From NCBI GenBank assembly GCA_012518215.1, contig JAAYSV010000015.1, positions 1 through 52,972 of the forward strand: a stretch of DNA of 52,972 nt. The letters run 5' to 3'. The position numbers and the translations under genes are program-made. The DNA is from Bacillota bacterium (GTDB lineage Bacteria > Bacillota > Dethiobacteria > DTU022 > PWGO01). The notes under the pieces are model-generated. The model saw nothing but the letters and a program-made list of their open reading frames with translations. It ran no database searches and was not told the origin of the DNA. This document shows positions 18,000 through 26,350 of this stretch, piece after piece (position 1 is the stretch's first letter; the number at the start of each line of letters is the position of its first letter).

Positions 18000-19095
18000 C
18001 AGGAGATTGTACAAGAACTTTGATATTTATCTTTTTCTTGTCACACTGGCCCTTTCGATTTATGGCTTGCTGGTCATTTACAGTGCTACCCGGGTCATGG
18101 GACTGGAAGATCCCCTTCTCTTTGTAAAACGGCAGGCTATCTGGCTGGGTGCGGGTCTGGCAGGGATCATCTTGATTTCCCTGATCGATTATGCCAACTT
18201 CTCGTCGTGGGCACGCTATATCTATTTCATCAATATCGCCTTGCTCGTGGCCGTGCTGGCACTGGGGCGGGGAGACAACGTGAAGCGCTGGATCGACCTT
18301 GGCTTTGTTGACATCCAACCATCCGAATATGCCAAATTTGCCCTCATTCTTCTCCTGGCCCGCCTGTTGTCGGAAAAAGAGGGGCAGCTGGGCAAGCGTT
18401 TTTCCGCCTCGATTCCTGCGTTGATTTACACCGCTGTCCTGATGGTGCTGATATTCCTGCAGCCCGATCTGGGCACGGCGATGGTTATTGTAGCCATCCT
18501 TCTGGGCCTGCTGTTCGTGGCCGGAATCAACTTGAAATACCTGTTTTACATGCTCGTCAGCGGGGTAGCCGTCTTTCCTGTACTGTGGAAATTCCTTGCC
18601 GATTATCAGAAAAACCGGTTGATGATCTTCCTCAATCCGGAGATGGACCCGCTCGGCGACGGTTACCAGTTGATGCAGTCCATAATCGCGGTTGGTTCGG
18701 GGTCGATATGGGGCAAGGGCCTCTTCGAGGGAACCCAGGTACGTCTCAATTACCTGCCCGCGCAGCATACCGACTTTATCTTTGCCGTTCTGGGGGAAGA
18801 GCTGGGGTTTGTCGGCGCCATGGGGCTTCTTCTCCTTTTTTTCCTGCTGATCTACCGTATCCTGTGGATCGGTTCGCAGTCCAAGGATATCTTTGGTTCC
18901 CTCTTCTGCAGCGGTGTGGCGATCATGTTTTCCTTTCACGTGCTGGTGAATATCGGCATGACCATCGGGATCATGCCCGTCACCGGACTGCCCCTCCCCT
19001 TTATCAGCTACGGGGGTAACTCCCTTCTGATCAACTTTCTGGCCATAGGCCTGGTCCTCAATATCGGTATGCGCCGCCAGAAGATCCAATTCTAG
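17935..19095 (+). CDS. rodA: peptidoglycan glycosyltransferase RodA (SEDS family)
   Basis: SEDS-family polymerase that extends glycan strands from lipid II, working with PBP2. About ten transmembrane helices. Family signatures are LVIYSATR, GDNVKRWIDLGFVDIQPSEYAKFALI (catalytic-region Asp and Glu area), FLQPDLGTAMVI and the C-terminal MPVTGLPLPFISYGGNSLL. The start is uncertain. The longest frame begins at TTG 17935 and overlaps mrdA by 65 bases; TTG 18007 gives the N-terminus most like the family, and CTG 17992 has the best-placed Shine-Dalgarno (GAGGGGGTGG). The protein is intact in all cases. Confidence 0.93.
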   Translation: MPRRYLSIISATFERGWKTLPNRRLYKNFDIYLFLVTLALSIYGLLVIYSATRVMGLEDPLLFVKRQAIWLGAGLAGIILISLIDYANFSSWARYIYFINIALLVAVLALGRGDNVKRWIDLGFVDIQPSEYAKFALILLLARLLSEKEGQLGKRFSASIPALIYTAVLMVLIFLQPDLGTAMVIVAILLGLLFVAGINLKYLFYMLVSGVAVFPVLWKFLADYQKNRLMIFLNPEMDPLGDGYQLMQSIIAVGSGSIWGKGLFEGTQVRLNYLPAQHTDFIFAVLGEELGFVGAMGLLLLFFLLIYRILWIGSQSKDIFGSLFCSGVAIMFSFHVLVNIGMTIGIMPVTGLPLPFISYGGNSLLINFLAIGLVLNIGMRRQKIQF

Positions 19096-19180
19096 AATCC
19101 TTCGTATATGTCCAATGCATAAAAAAGGTTTGTCCACCATATATATTAAAGAAAAATGGACAAACAGGGGGTCATGGATC

Positions 19181-19987
19181 GTGGCCAGAAGACGTCGGAG
19201 TGCACCGGTTTCGGTGTTGCGGGCACGATTGAACAAACGCCTTTCTGAACAGGGAAAGGCCGGTCCGTCATCGGGTGGATCTGTTCCAGAAAAGGAAAAA
19301 AAATTTTTCTTTCTCAGTTTTTCCCTGGGTTTTCTGAAGAGCATGAACCGACATTTTTATTTGAAGATGGCCGTGGCGCTGGTGCTTCTGCTTCTGCTGG
19401 GGATATCCGGAAAGATGGGGTGGAGCTGGAGTGCCAGGGTACTCGATGGAGCCCGTTATATCGTCAACTGGGATATGGACCTTGGCTACATGCAGGAAAA
19501 TGTGATTCCGGCAATAAGGCAGGTCCGTATCGACGAGGTATTGAAACGGGTACCATTTCTGCACAACGACGGGAATGATATCCTGCTGCCGATAAACGGG
19601 ACGCTGCAAAGCGGATTTGGCCTGAGGGAGAACCCTGCCAGTGGCAAGGAGGAGATGCATTACGGTCTGGACCTGCTGGCAGAGAGCGGTACCCTGGTGA
19701 GAGCCGTTCTGCCGGGGGAAGTAACTATGGTTGAAGAAGAGGGGGGAGAAACCTGCATTGCCCTGCAGCATGATGAGGGATGGGCAACGCTTTACGAGGG
19801 GGTTGTTGAAACGAAGGTAAAGGTGGGGGACAGGGTGGAGGCGGCTCAGGTCCTCGGCATGCTCGGGTCCGCCCGGTTGTGGGAAAGCCCGCACCTGCAT
19901 TTCGAGTTGCATCTTGATGGGCGTCCACAGGACCCCCTGCTTCTGCTTCGCCATCTTGCACCCGATGAGGAGGAGCCCGGGGCTTGA
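19181..19987 (+). CDS. M23 (LytM) peptidase, SpoIVFA-like
   Basis: Membrane-anchored zinc peptidase-type protein of about 268 residues. It has a basic N-terminus (VARRRR), a transmembrane helix (Leu-rich, about residues 65-82) and a C-terminal M23 domain. The zinc-ligand motifs look complete: HYGLD (His and Asp) and HLHFE (His-x-His). It is directly followed by an M50 protease, the arrangement of spoIVFA-spoIVFB, where SpoIVFA holds SpoIVFB in check. The intact ligands suggest it may be catalytic, unlike Bacillus SpoIVFA as I recall it. GTG 19181 has AGGGGG 10 bases upstream; a longer frame reaches 19115. Confidence 0.8.
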   Translation: MARRRRSAPVSVLRARLNKRLSEQGKAGPSSGGSVPEKEKKFFFLSFSLGFLKSMNRHFYLKMAVALVLLLLLGISGKMGWSWSARVLDGARYIVNWDMDLGYMQENVIPAIRQVRIDEVLKRVPFLHNDGNDILLPINGTLQSGFGLRENPASGKEEMHYGLDLLAESGTLVRAVLPGEVTMVEEEGGETCIALQHDEGWATLYEGVVETKVKVGDRVEAAQVLGMLGSARLWESPHLHFELHLDGRPQDPLLLLRHLAPDEEEPGA

Positions 19988-20018
19988 CAGCGCGTCTTGA
20001 AGAAAAAGGAGCGGATCA

Positions 20019-20906
20019 TTGTCGCTGCATGGCATCAAACTGAAGATCAACCCTTATTTTTTTCTATTTCTGATCTATTTTGCGATCAGCGGGCGCCTCA
20101 AGGAAGTGCTTGTTTTTTTTATCTGCATCTCCGTACATGAATTTGCCCATGTTATCGTTGCTCGCGGCTTTGGTATCGCCGCCCAGGAAATAGAGATATA
20201 TCCTTTCGGTAGCGTGGCGCGCATGGAAGGATTGCTGGAGATAGAACCGGAAACGGAAAGGCGCATTGCCTGGGCCGGCCCGCTGGCCAATTTTCTGTTT
20301 ACCGGAATTGCCATGATCTTCTATGCCAACAGTTATTATCTGGGCCCCCTCAATGAAGAGATGGTTCTGTTTTTTATCCGGGCCAATCTGGTCCTTGCTT
20401 TCTTCAATCTCATCCCCGCCCTGCCGCTTGACGGCGGTAAAATACTGCGTTCGTCCCTGGTGCCCCACTTCAATTACCGGAGGGCAACGGAGATAGCGGC
20501 CCGTCTGGGGAAAGTTCTGGCCGTCTTCATCTTTGCCGGGGGCCTGGCGGCCTGGTTCTACGGTCATTTCAACATCACCATCCTGCTGGTGGCCGTTTTT
20601 ATTTTTCTGGCCGCATCCGCGGAACAGAATCTGGCCGTGTATGTGTTTCTCCGTTCCCTGGGGGCCAAGGAACGGGAGATGCAGCGACGGGGCGGCCTCA
20701 AGGGGGAGCAGATCATCGTCAGCGAGAATACCAGATTGCTGGATGTGTTCAAGCTTTTTTCCCCCCATCGCTATCACCTGGTCCGGGTCATGGAACAGGA
20801 TTCGAAAAAGTTGAAGGGGGAGATTGCCGAGGGCTATCTGGTCGAGATGGCGATGGAGAAAGGGGTCGATCTGCCCGTGAAGAAGGTCCTCGGGCATGGG
20901 GAATGA
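20019..20906 (+). CDS. spoIVFB: M50 site-2 intramembrane protease, SpoIVFB-like
   Basis: Site-2-type zinc protease of 295 residues. HEFAH (near residues 41-45) is the HExxH zinc site, and NLIPALPLDGGKILRS (near 130-145) holds the third ligand, Asp. Several transmembrane helices precede a C-terminal CBS-like region (about 225-290). In sporulating Firmicutes SpoIVFB cleaves pro-sigma-K in the mother cell. Position next to the M23 gene and at the end of the mre block supports this. TTG 20019 has AAGGAG 7 bases upstream. The 3' end faces the sortase gene 31 bases away, with no hairpin terminator seen between them. Confidence 0.87.
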   Translation: MSLHGIKLKINPYFFLFLIYFAISGRLKEVLVFFICISVHEFAHVIVARGFGIAAQEIEIYPFGSVARMEGLLEIEPETERRIAWAGPLANFLFTGIAMIFYANSYYLGPLNEEMVLFFIRANLVLAFFNLIPALPLDGGKILRSSLVPHFNYRRATEIAARLGKVLAVFIFAGGLAAWFYGHFNITILLVAVFIFLAASAEQNLAVYVFLRSLGAKEREMQRRGGLKGEQIIVSENTRLLDVFKLFSPHRYHLVRVMEQDSKKLKGEIAEGYLVEMAMEKGVDLPVKKVLGHGE

Positions 20907-20937
20907 TCATCCCGCTTGCAGTTCGCGGGGCGTTGGG

Positions 20938-21621
20938 TTATTCCAGCTTGTATTCCACTTCCTCCAGGTTGGCGGCCACTATCAGGCGGTAGGGCGTGTC
21001 CCAATGGGGATTCTTGCCCATGTGTTCACAGGTGGTCAGCAGTAACCGATGATTTTCCGGTTCCACTTCAAAGATCTCTCCCATCTTGTCGTCATCATTT
21101 ATGTCGACGATTACCGATTCGGTAAACGAATAGATATAATTGCGTTGCGGTGTATCCAGATATATCCTGTCGCCTTCAGCAATGTGATGGATATTCTTGA
21201 AATGGCCGCCGTAAACATTGCGGTGGGCAATGATGGCCACGGTTTCCCTTGCTCCGGGCACGGCCGAACTTCTGAAAAAAACAGGCCCCTTGCGGTTCAA
21301 TCTGTCCAATTCCTCGATAGTGGTGGGCGGAGCGATGACCGCTGCTTCCAGTTCGATCGAGGGAACCTTCAGGATCACATGGTCAAAACCGGTCGGTGCA
21401 CCCTCGGCGGGGAGGAGATCTATACCGGGCAGTTCGTCGAAGGCCCCCTCGTATTCCTGCAGCAATCTGCCTTGTAGCCAATTGGTATAAAGATCGGTCA
21501 GCCAGGGACTTGCCAGCAGGAGGATCCCCACGATCAAGAGTGCAATTCCCGCGCTCGTTCTGGTTTTTTTCTGGAATCTGATCCCTCTTTTTCCCTTTTT
21601 CCCGGGTGTATCCAGGGGCAT
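20938..21621 (-). CDS. sortase (class D/E-like)
   Basis: Cysteine transpeptidase of 227 residues that links surface proteins to the wall. It has a basic N-terminus, one transmembrane helix (about residues 24-44) and a sortase beta-barrel. Catalytic residues appear as His in AHRNVYG (near 134), Cys in LLLTTCEH (near 197) and Arg in TPYRLIV (near 212). The TTC context suggests class D or E. No LPxTG-type substrate is encoded nearby; the two cohesin proteins 7-9 kb away end in a membrane helix without an LPxTG. It is transcribed alone on the minus strand from a strong promoter. Confidence 0.88.
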   Translation of the reverse strand: MPLDTPGKKGKRGIRFQKKTRTSAGIALLIVGILLLASPWLTDLYTNWLQGRLLQEYEGAFDELPGIDLLPAEGAPTGFDHVILKVPSIELEAAVIAPPTTIEELDRLNRKGPVFFRSSAVPGARETVAIIAHRNVYGGHFKNIHHIAEGDRIYLDTPQRNYIYSFTESVIVDINDDDKMGEIFEVEPENHRLLLTTCEHMGKNPHWDTPYRLIVAANLEEVEYKLE

Positions 21622-21676
21622 GATATCTCTTGTTTCTCCTTGGCTATTATGATTGTTTGGACAATTCTTCTAAAAT

Positions 21677-21704
21677 ATTATATAAGCAGTGGACTGTTAG
21701 TCAA
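21677..21704 (-). promoter_or_regulatory. sigma-A promoter of the sortase gene
   Basis: On the minus strand TTGACT (21704-21699) and TATAAT (21682-21677) are separated by 16 bases, close to consensus and about 60 bases before the sortase start. Confidence 0.75.
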
Positions 21705-21905
21705 GTTAAATAAACTTTACAGTGGTGCATTGTGTCATTCCGGGTGAGCCCCATTTGTTCCCTGGTATTGTGTCATTCCGCACGACTGTTTTTCCAGTAC
21801 TGTCATTCTGAGGGAGCGGCTGTAGTTTGCCGCGACCGAAGAATCCACTCCTCGAACACACTTTACTACTGGCATAAACTGGTTCCTGGCTTTTATCTTT
21901 TCCTG

Positions 21906-22109
21906 TACCGGATATGTTGGCGACAGCGACATGGAGTGAATGGTTGCCATCGTCAAGCACAGCGCCTGCCTCTGCCCGAGATTCCTCGCGGCGCTATTCT
22001 TTCACTCCGGTGTTACCGTTTCTACATCATTTTTCTCCATGGCTTCATGTTGATGTTCTTGTTAAACACCGCTTGCTCGGAATGACAGGGAGGGGGAGAT
22101 GTCGCCGCA
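21906..22109. repeat. repeat unit B, copy 1
   Basis: Full-length copy running from GATATGTTGGCGACAGCGAC to GGAATGACAGGG and the following GGAGATGTCGCCGCA. Its inner part, from CGAGATTCCTCGCGGCGC to GCTTGCTCGGAATGACA, has imperfectly inverted ends (TGTCATTCCGAGC on one strand, GCGAGGAATCTCG at the other end). Confidence 0.75.
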
Positions 22110-22180
22110 GGCGGCCGTAGAATCCCCTTCTCATGTACCCCTTACCCTACTGCCAGAGAAAGAAAACGCCATACCTGTCA

Positions 22181-22310
22181 GATTCCTCGCGGCGCTATTT
22201 TTTCACTCCGGTGTTATCGTTTCTACATCATTTTTCTCTATAGCTTTTATGTTGGTGTTCTTGTTAAACACCGCTTGCTCGGAATGACAGGGAGGGGGAG
22301 ATGTCGCCGC
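22181..22310. repeat. repeat unit B, copy 2 (5'-truncated)
   Basis: Begins at GATTCCTCGCGGCGC and ends in the same GGAATGACAGGG as copy 1. The left part (GATATGTTGG to TGCCCGA) is missing, so the boundary at GATTCC marks the inner element within B. Confidence 0.75.
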
Positions 22311-22657
22311 ACTCCTTCCCCGGTATTGCGCCATTCCGGCGACTGTCTTTCTAGTACTGTCATTCTGAGGGAGCCCTGCTTTTTGGGGCGACCGAAGAAT
22401 CCCCTCCTCGTACACACTTTACTACTGGCATAAACTGGTTCCTGGCTTTTGTCTTTTCCCCGTACCGATATGTTGGCGACAGCGACATAGAGTGAATGGT
22501 TGCCATAGCCGGTGAAGGCGAGGAAGCGAAACGGGACTGCCGACGTGATGTGGACAGTGTATTACCTGTCCATTCAGAGGGAGCCGCAGGCGACCGAAGA
22601 ATCCCCTTGTTGACCACACTCATTTCCTGAACCGTTCTTTTGCTATGGCCCATGAAC

Positions 22658-22815
22658 GGCCAAGTCGCCCAGCCAACATATAAAAAAAAGAGTAAGAAAA
22701 AGTGGGCGGCCAAGAAAATCCTCATCGATACCACTTACTCACGGAGGGAAACTGATTCCTGGCTTTTATCTTTTCGCTTACTCACAAAAAGATAGCTGCA
22801 GCCGCTTGAAGAATC
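22658..22815. repeat. repeat unit C, copy 1
   Basis: From GGCCAAGTCGCCCAGCC onward the first 132 bases match the copy at 52820 with about five differences by eye. It is followed by a stub of unit A (GAAGAATCCCCTCCTCG). It contains the phrase GTGGGCGGCCAAG and a run of A. No coding potential is convincing on either strand. Confidence 0.75.
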
Positions 22816-22959
22816 CCCTCCTCGTTCACCACTTACCACCGCCAGAAGAAAAAGTACTACCTGTCATTCTGAGAGAGCAGCTGTAATTTGCCGCGACCGA
22901 AGAATCCCCTCCTAAAATACGACTTGCTACCGGCATAAACTGGTTCCTGCTTTTCCCCG

Positions 22960-23160
22960 TACCGATATGTTGGCGTCAGCGACATGGACTGAATGGTTGC
23001 CATCGTCAAGCACAGCGTTTCACTCTGCCCGAGATTCCTCGCGGCGCTATTTTTTCACTCCGGTGTTACCGTTTCTACATCATTTTTCTCTGTAGCTTCA
23101 TGTTGGTGTTCTTGTTAAACACCGCTTGCTCGGAATGACAGGGGGGGGGAGGTCGCCGCA
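22960..23160. repeat. repeat unit B, copy 3
   Basis: Full-length copy, highly similar to copies 1 and 4, preceded by unit A at 22862-22913 and followed by the CTCCTTCCCC linker and unit A at 23208-23258. Confidence 0.75.
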
Positions 23161-23512
23161 CTCCTTCCCCGGTATTGCGCCATTCCGCACGACTGTTTTT
23201 CCAGTACTGTCATTCTGAGGGAGCCCTGCTTTTCAGGGCGACCGAAGAATCCCCTTCTCATATACTCCTTACCCTACTGCCAGAGAAAGAAAACGCCCTA
23301 CCTGTCATTCTGAGAGAGCGGCTGTAGTTTGCCGCGACCGAAGAATCCCCTCCTCGTACACATTTTACTACCGACACAAACTGGTTTTTGGTTTTATCTT
23401 ACTCGGGGAAGCTATTCCCAAGTTTCGGTCTTCCCCGTACCCCCTGAACCGGCATATGCAAAATTGAATACATGTTTAACATGCAGTTACCCGGTCCAAC
23501 CAACTTTCGGTA

Positions 23513-23541
23513 TTGTTTTAACTGCAGGGGAAAACTATAAT
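23513..23541 (+). promoter_or_regulatory. sigma-A promoter of the radical SAM gene
   Basis: TTGTTT (23513-23518), a 17-base spacer and a perfect TATAAT (23536-23541) lie just after the repeat array and about 70 bases before the start codon at 23609. Confidence 0.65.
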
Positions 23542-23608
23542 GTTAACAAGGCGGTACAAAATCTGAAGATGAAAAAGGCACATCCATCCATGTCAAGGTG
23601 AAAATTGA

Positions 23609-25378
23609 TTGAATGAACATAGGCCCCCTCCAAAAATACAACGCTTGCTCCACAGGGTTACTGCCCCCGCTCGTTATGTGGGCAATGAACTGAATTCAGT
23701 GGTCAAGGATTTTCACAATACGGCCCTGAAATTGGCCCTTGCTTTCCCCGATCTTTACGAGGTGGGTATGTCCAACCTGGGGTTGCGGATCCTTTATGAC
23801 ATCGTCAACAGTCGGGAGGAGATGTTGGCGGAGAGAGTCTTTGCCCCCGCTGCTGACATGGAAAAATTGTTGCGCGAAGAGAAAATTCCGCTCTTCTCCC
23901 TCGAGAATTACATGCCTCTACGCAGTTTTGATATCATCGGTTTCTCCTTGCAGTACGAGCTGACCTACACCAACGTGTTGAATATGCTCGACCTGGCCGA
24001 TATTCCCCTTCGCAGTGCAGACCGCGATGAACGTGAGCCGCTGATCATCGGTGGAGGTGTCTGTGCTTTCAATCCAGAGCCCGTGGCCCCGTTCTTCGAT
24101 CTTTTTGTCGTCGGTGATGGCGAGGAGGTTCTGCCCGAACTGTTGGAAGTTTACAGAAGTGGCAGGGACGGGGGCCTGACCAGGAAAAAGATGCTCCTTG
24201 AACTGGCGCAACTCGAAGGTGTTTATGTCCCATCATTTTACCGGCCATGCTATGAAGCCGGTAATTTTACGGGCATTGAACCGGCGCACAGCCAGGTGCC
24301 TTCCGTGATCGAAAAACGTCTGCTTCATGACCTGAATGAAGCCCCCCATCCAACTGCCCCGATAGTACCTTTCCGGGAGATAGTTCATGATCGAGCCATC
24401 GTGGAGATATCCCGGGGTTGTATGCGGGGGTGCCGCTTCTGCCAGGCGGGCACTACCTACCGTCCGCGGCGCACCCGTTCCGTGGAGAAGATCCGTGAAT
24501 TGGCCCTCTCCTTGATCGAGAACACCGGTTATGATGAACTTTCCCTGGCTTCCCTGAGCAGCAGCGATTATCCGCACATCGAGCAGCTGGTCAAGGAATT
24601 GGGGGAAGCCCTGCCACCCCGGGTGAATCTTTCCCTCCCTTCGCTCAGGATGGATTCGTTCTCGGTCAGATTGGCTGCCGCCGTGCAGGGCAAAACCAGG
24701 GGCAGTCTTACTTTTGCCCCCGAGGCGGGAAATTTCAGGCTTCGTCGGGCTATCAACAAGAACATCAGCGATGAATCGCTTTTCCAGGCGCTTGAACATG
24801 CTTTCCGGGCCGGGTGGCGTACCTTCAAACTGTATTATATGATCGGCCTTCCCACGGAAACGGATGATGATGTGCTGGCCATAGCCAGGCAGGTGGAGGA
24901 AATGTTTGCTCTTTACCGCCGGCTGGGGTGCCGGGGGCGGCTCAGGCTGACGGTGAGCACCTCCACTTTCACGCCCAAAGCTCATACCCCTTTTCAGTGG
25001 GAGCCCCAGATAACCCCGGCGGAGACTCATCGCAGACAACAGTTGCTTGCCCGCTCCCTGAAGCAGGGCAGGTCGGTTCAATACAAGTGGCATGACAGAG
25101 ACATGAGCTTCATGGAGGCGGTTTTCTCCCGCGGCGACCGGCGCCTGGCCGACGTGCTGGAGAGGGCATGGGCCGGGGGCTGCAAATTCGACCACTGGTC
25201 CGATCATTTCAATATGGACAGATGGCTGAAGGCTTTCGATGAGGCCGGGATAGCGCCCGCTGATTATGCCTTGCGTCGCTATGAACTCGAGGACCCCCTG
25301 CCCTGGGAACATTTGCGTACCGGGTTGAAGAAAGAGTTTCTGATCAAGGAATACCGGAAATCTTTGAATGGGATTTGA
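23609..25378 (+). CDS. B12-binding-domain radical SAM protein (TIGR03960-type)
   Basis: A 589-residue member of the uncharacterised radical SAM family usually paired with a DUF2344 protein. The N-terminal 220 residues resemble the B12-binding fold (FPDLYEVGMSNLGLRILY, then GGGVCAFNPEPVAPFFDLFVVGDGEE). The radical SAM cluster motif is CMRGCRFC, Cys at 271, 275 and 278. The central barrel includes TFAPEAGNFRLRRAINK. TTG 23609 follows AAGGTGA by 7 bases and gives the family-like N-terminus. The partner gene (TIGR03936) and RNase G follow, an order conserved in many Firmicutes. The substrate is unknown; tRNA or rRNA modification is a common guess. Confidence 0.9.
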   Translation: MNEHRPPPKIQRLLHRVTAPARYVGNELNSVVKDFHNTALKLALAFPDLYEVGMSNLGLRILYDIVNSREEMLAERVFAPAADMEKLLREEKIPLFSLENYMPLRSFDIIGFSLQYELTYTNVLNMLDLADIPLRSADRDEREPLIIGGGVCAFNPEPVAPFFDLFVVGDGEEVLPELLEVYRSGRDGGLTRKKMLLELAQLEGVYVPSFYRPCYEAGNFTGIEPAHSQVPSVIEKRLLHDLNEAPHPTAPIVPFREIVHDRAIVEISRGCMRGCRFCQAGTTYRPRRTRSVEKIRELALSLIENTGYDELSLASLSSSDYPHIEQLVKELGEALPPRVNLSLPSLRMDSFSVRLAAAVQGKTRGSLTFAPEAGNFRLRRAINKNISDESLFQALEHAFRAGWRTFKLYYMIGLPTETDDDVLAIARQVEEMFALYRRLGCRGRLRLTVSTSTFTPKAHTPFQWEPQITPAETHRRQQLLARSLKQGRSVQYKWHDRDMSFMEAVFSRGDRRLADVLERAWAGGCKFDHWSDHFNMDRWLKAFDEAGIAPADYALRRYELEDPLPWEHLRTGLKKEFLIKEYRKSLNGI

Positions 25379-25561
25379 ACAGCGATGATTGGCGGCATTC
25401 TGCCCGTGATCGATTCATAAATGTTTCACGGGTTTGCTGCATATGGATAGGTAAATCGGTAATGTGATCCGCAACAAGAAATATGCAAGGGACAGCGGTG
25501 TTGAAGGCTGCTCGATTCACTCCGGGGCAGTCCCCCACTTGCATGAAAGGACTGGTTTGAA

Positions 25562-26260
25562 ATGGAACAGCGGCTGAAGTTCAGTTACAGGCGCGAGGAG
25601 GACATAAAATACATTTCACATCTGGATATGATACGGCTGCTACAGCGGGCGGCAAGAAGGGCAAATATACCCGTCGCCTGCAGTGGCGGCTTCAATCCCC
25701 AACCCCGGTTGAGCATCGCCCTGCCCCTGCCGCTGGGTGTTACGGCGGCGCATGAGTTGGCGGAGATATACCTGAAGGAGAGCCTTCCCCCATCTTTGTT
25801 CGTGGCCGGGATGAGGGAGAAACTGCCCCGGGGTCTCTCACTCATTGATGCTGAAGAAGTTTCCGACCGGGAGCCCCCCCTGATGCAGGTGATCGATGCC
25901 GCTCTCTACATTGCTTTCCCCTTGCCGGGCGGAGATCCCTTGCCTGAAGGTATTTTGCATGAGGGAGTCGAAGATATCAAGGAGCGTACGGAACTGATCG
26001 TGCAGAGGGTAAGAAAAAAGGGCACCCGCCGGGTGGACATACGCCCATATATCATGGAGCTGAAGGTTACCGGGAAAGATGATGGAACGGAAGCCATCGA
26101 AATGTTTCTGCAGGCCGGGTCCCGTGGTGGTGCACACCCGGTGGAGCTGCTTCAGATGATAGGGGCGGCCTGCGGATGGGAAAGACTTCCTCACCACATG
26201 CAGATTCATCGGAGCGCTTTGTTTCACGATTGCCGGGGGCACTGGGAACAGCTCGTATAA
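25562..26260 (+). CDS. TIGR03936 / DUF2344 radical SAM-associated protein
   Basis: A 232-residue protein of the family found next to, or fused to, the preceding radical SAM enzyme. The N-terminal block LKFSYRREEDIKYISHLDMIRLLQRAARRANIP and GGFNPQPRLSIALPLPLGV are characteristic. It probably acts with the radical SAM partner on the same substrate, but no reaction is established. The ATG has AAAGGA 11 bases upstream. The 183-base gap from the preceding gene holds no other gene or hairpin I can support. Confidence 0.88.
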   Translation: MEQRLKFSYRREEDIKYISHLDMIRLLQRAARRANIPVACSGGFNPQPRLSIALPLPLGVTAAHELAEIYLKESLPPSLFVAGMREKLPRGLSLIDAEEVSDREPPLMQVIDAALYIAFPLPGGDPLPEGILHEGVEDIKERTELIVQRVRKKGTRRVDIRPYIMELKVTGKDDGTEAIEMFLQAGSRGGAHPVELLQMIGAACGWERLPHHMQIHRSALFHDCRGHWEQLV

Positions 26261-26350
26261 TCATTGCAAAACGCATCCCCGCATACATTTTGGAAACTTC
26301 ACGGGGATGATCATGAAAATACAGGTTTCAAAAGTATGGAAAGAGAGTTG

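Larger units (their letters stand above)
21720..23365. repeat. intergenic array of composite dispersed repeats
   Basis: About 1.65 kb without genes, made of mosaic copies of at least three units. Unit A (about 53 bases) begins TGTCATTCTGAG and ends CCGAAGAATCCC: 21801-21853, 22358-22410, 22567-22612 (diverged), 22862-22913, 23208-23258, 23303-23356, plus 52723-52775 at the window end. Unit B is about 120-200 bases (see separate entries). Unit C is at 22658-22815. They alternate as B-linker-A, with the linker including CTCCTTCCCCGGTATTG. Unit ends carry TGTCATTC-type termini in inverted orientation, as in widespread bacterial intergenic repeats of this kind. No transposase is present, so these are probably non-autonomous or passively spread. 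Short open frames in the array are repeat-derived. Confidence 0.85.

Noticed and set aside
17875-19344. 489-codon antisense frame over rodA
   Set aside because: Low-complexity, Gln/Asp/His-rich translation opposite a convincing RodA; a common artefact of hydrophobic genes on the other strand.
22360-22734. 124-codon minus-strand frame in the repeat array, with a hydrophobic start
   Set aside because: Made of repeat units A, B and C; the same hydrophobic start occurs in the unit C copy at 52.8 kb, so it tracks the repeat, not a gene.
21720-23365. Possible CRISPR array
   Set aside because: Repeat units are long, diverged and unevenly spaced, with related rather than unique spacers and no cas genes.
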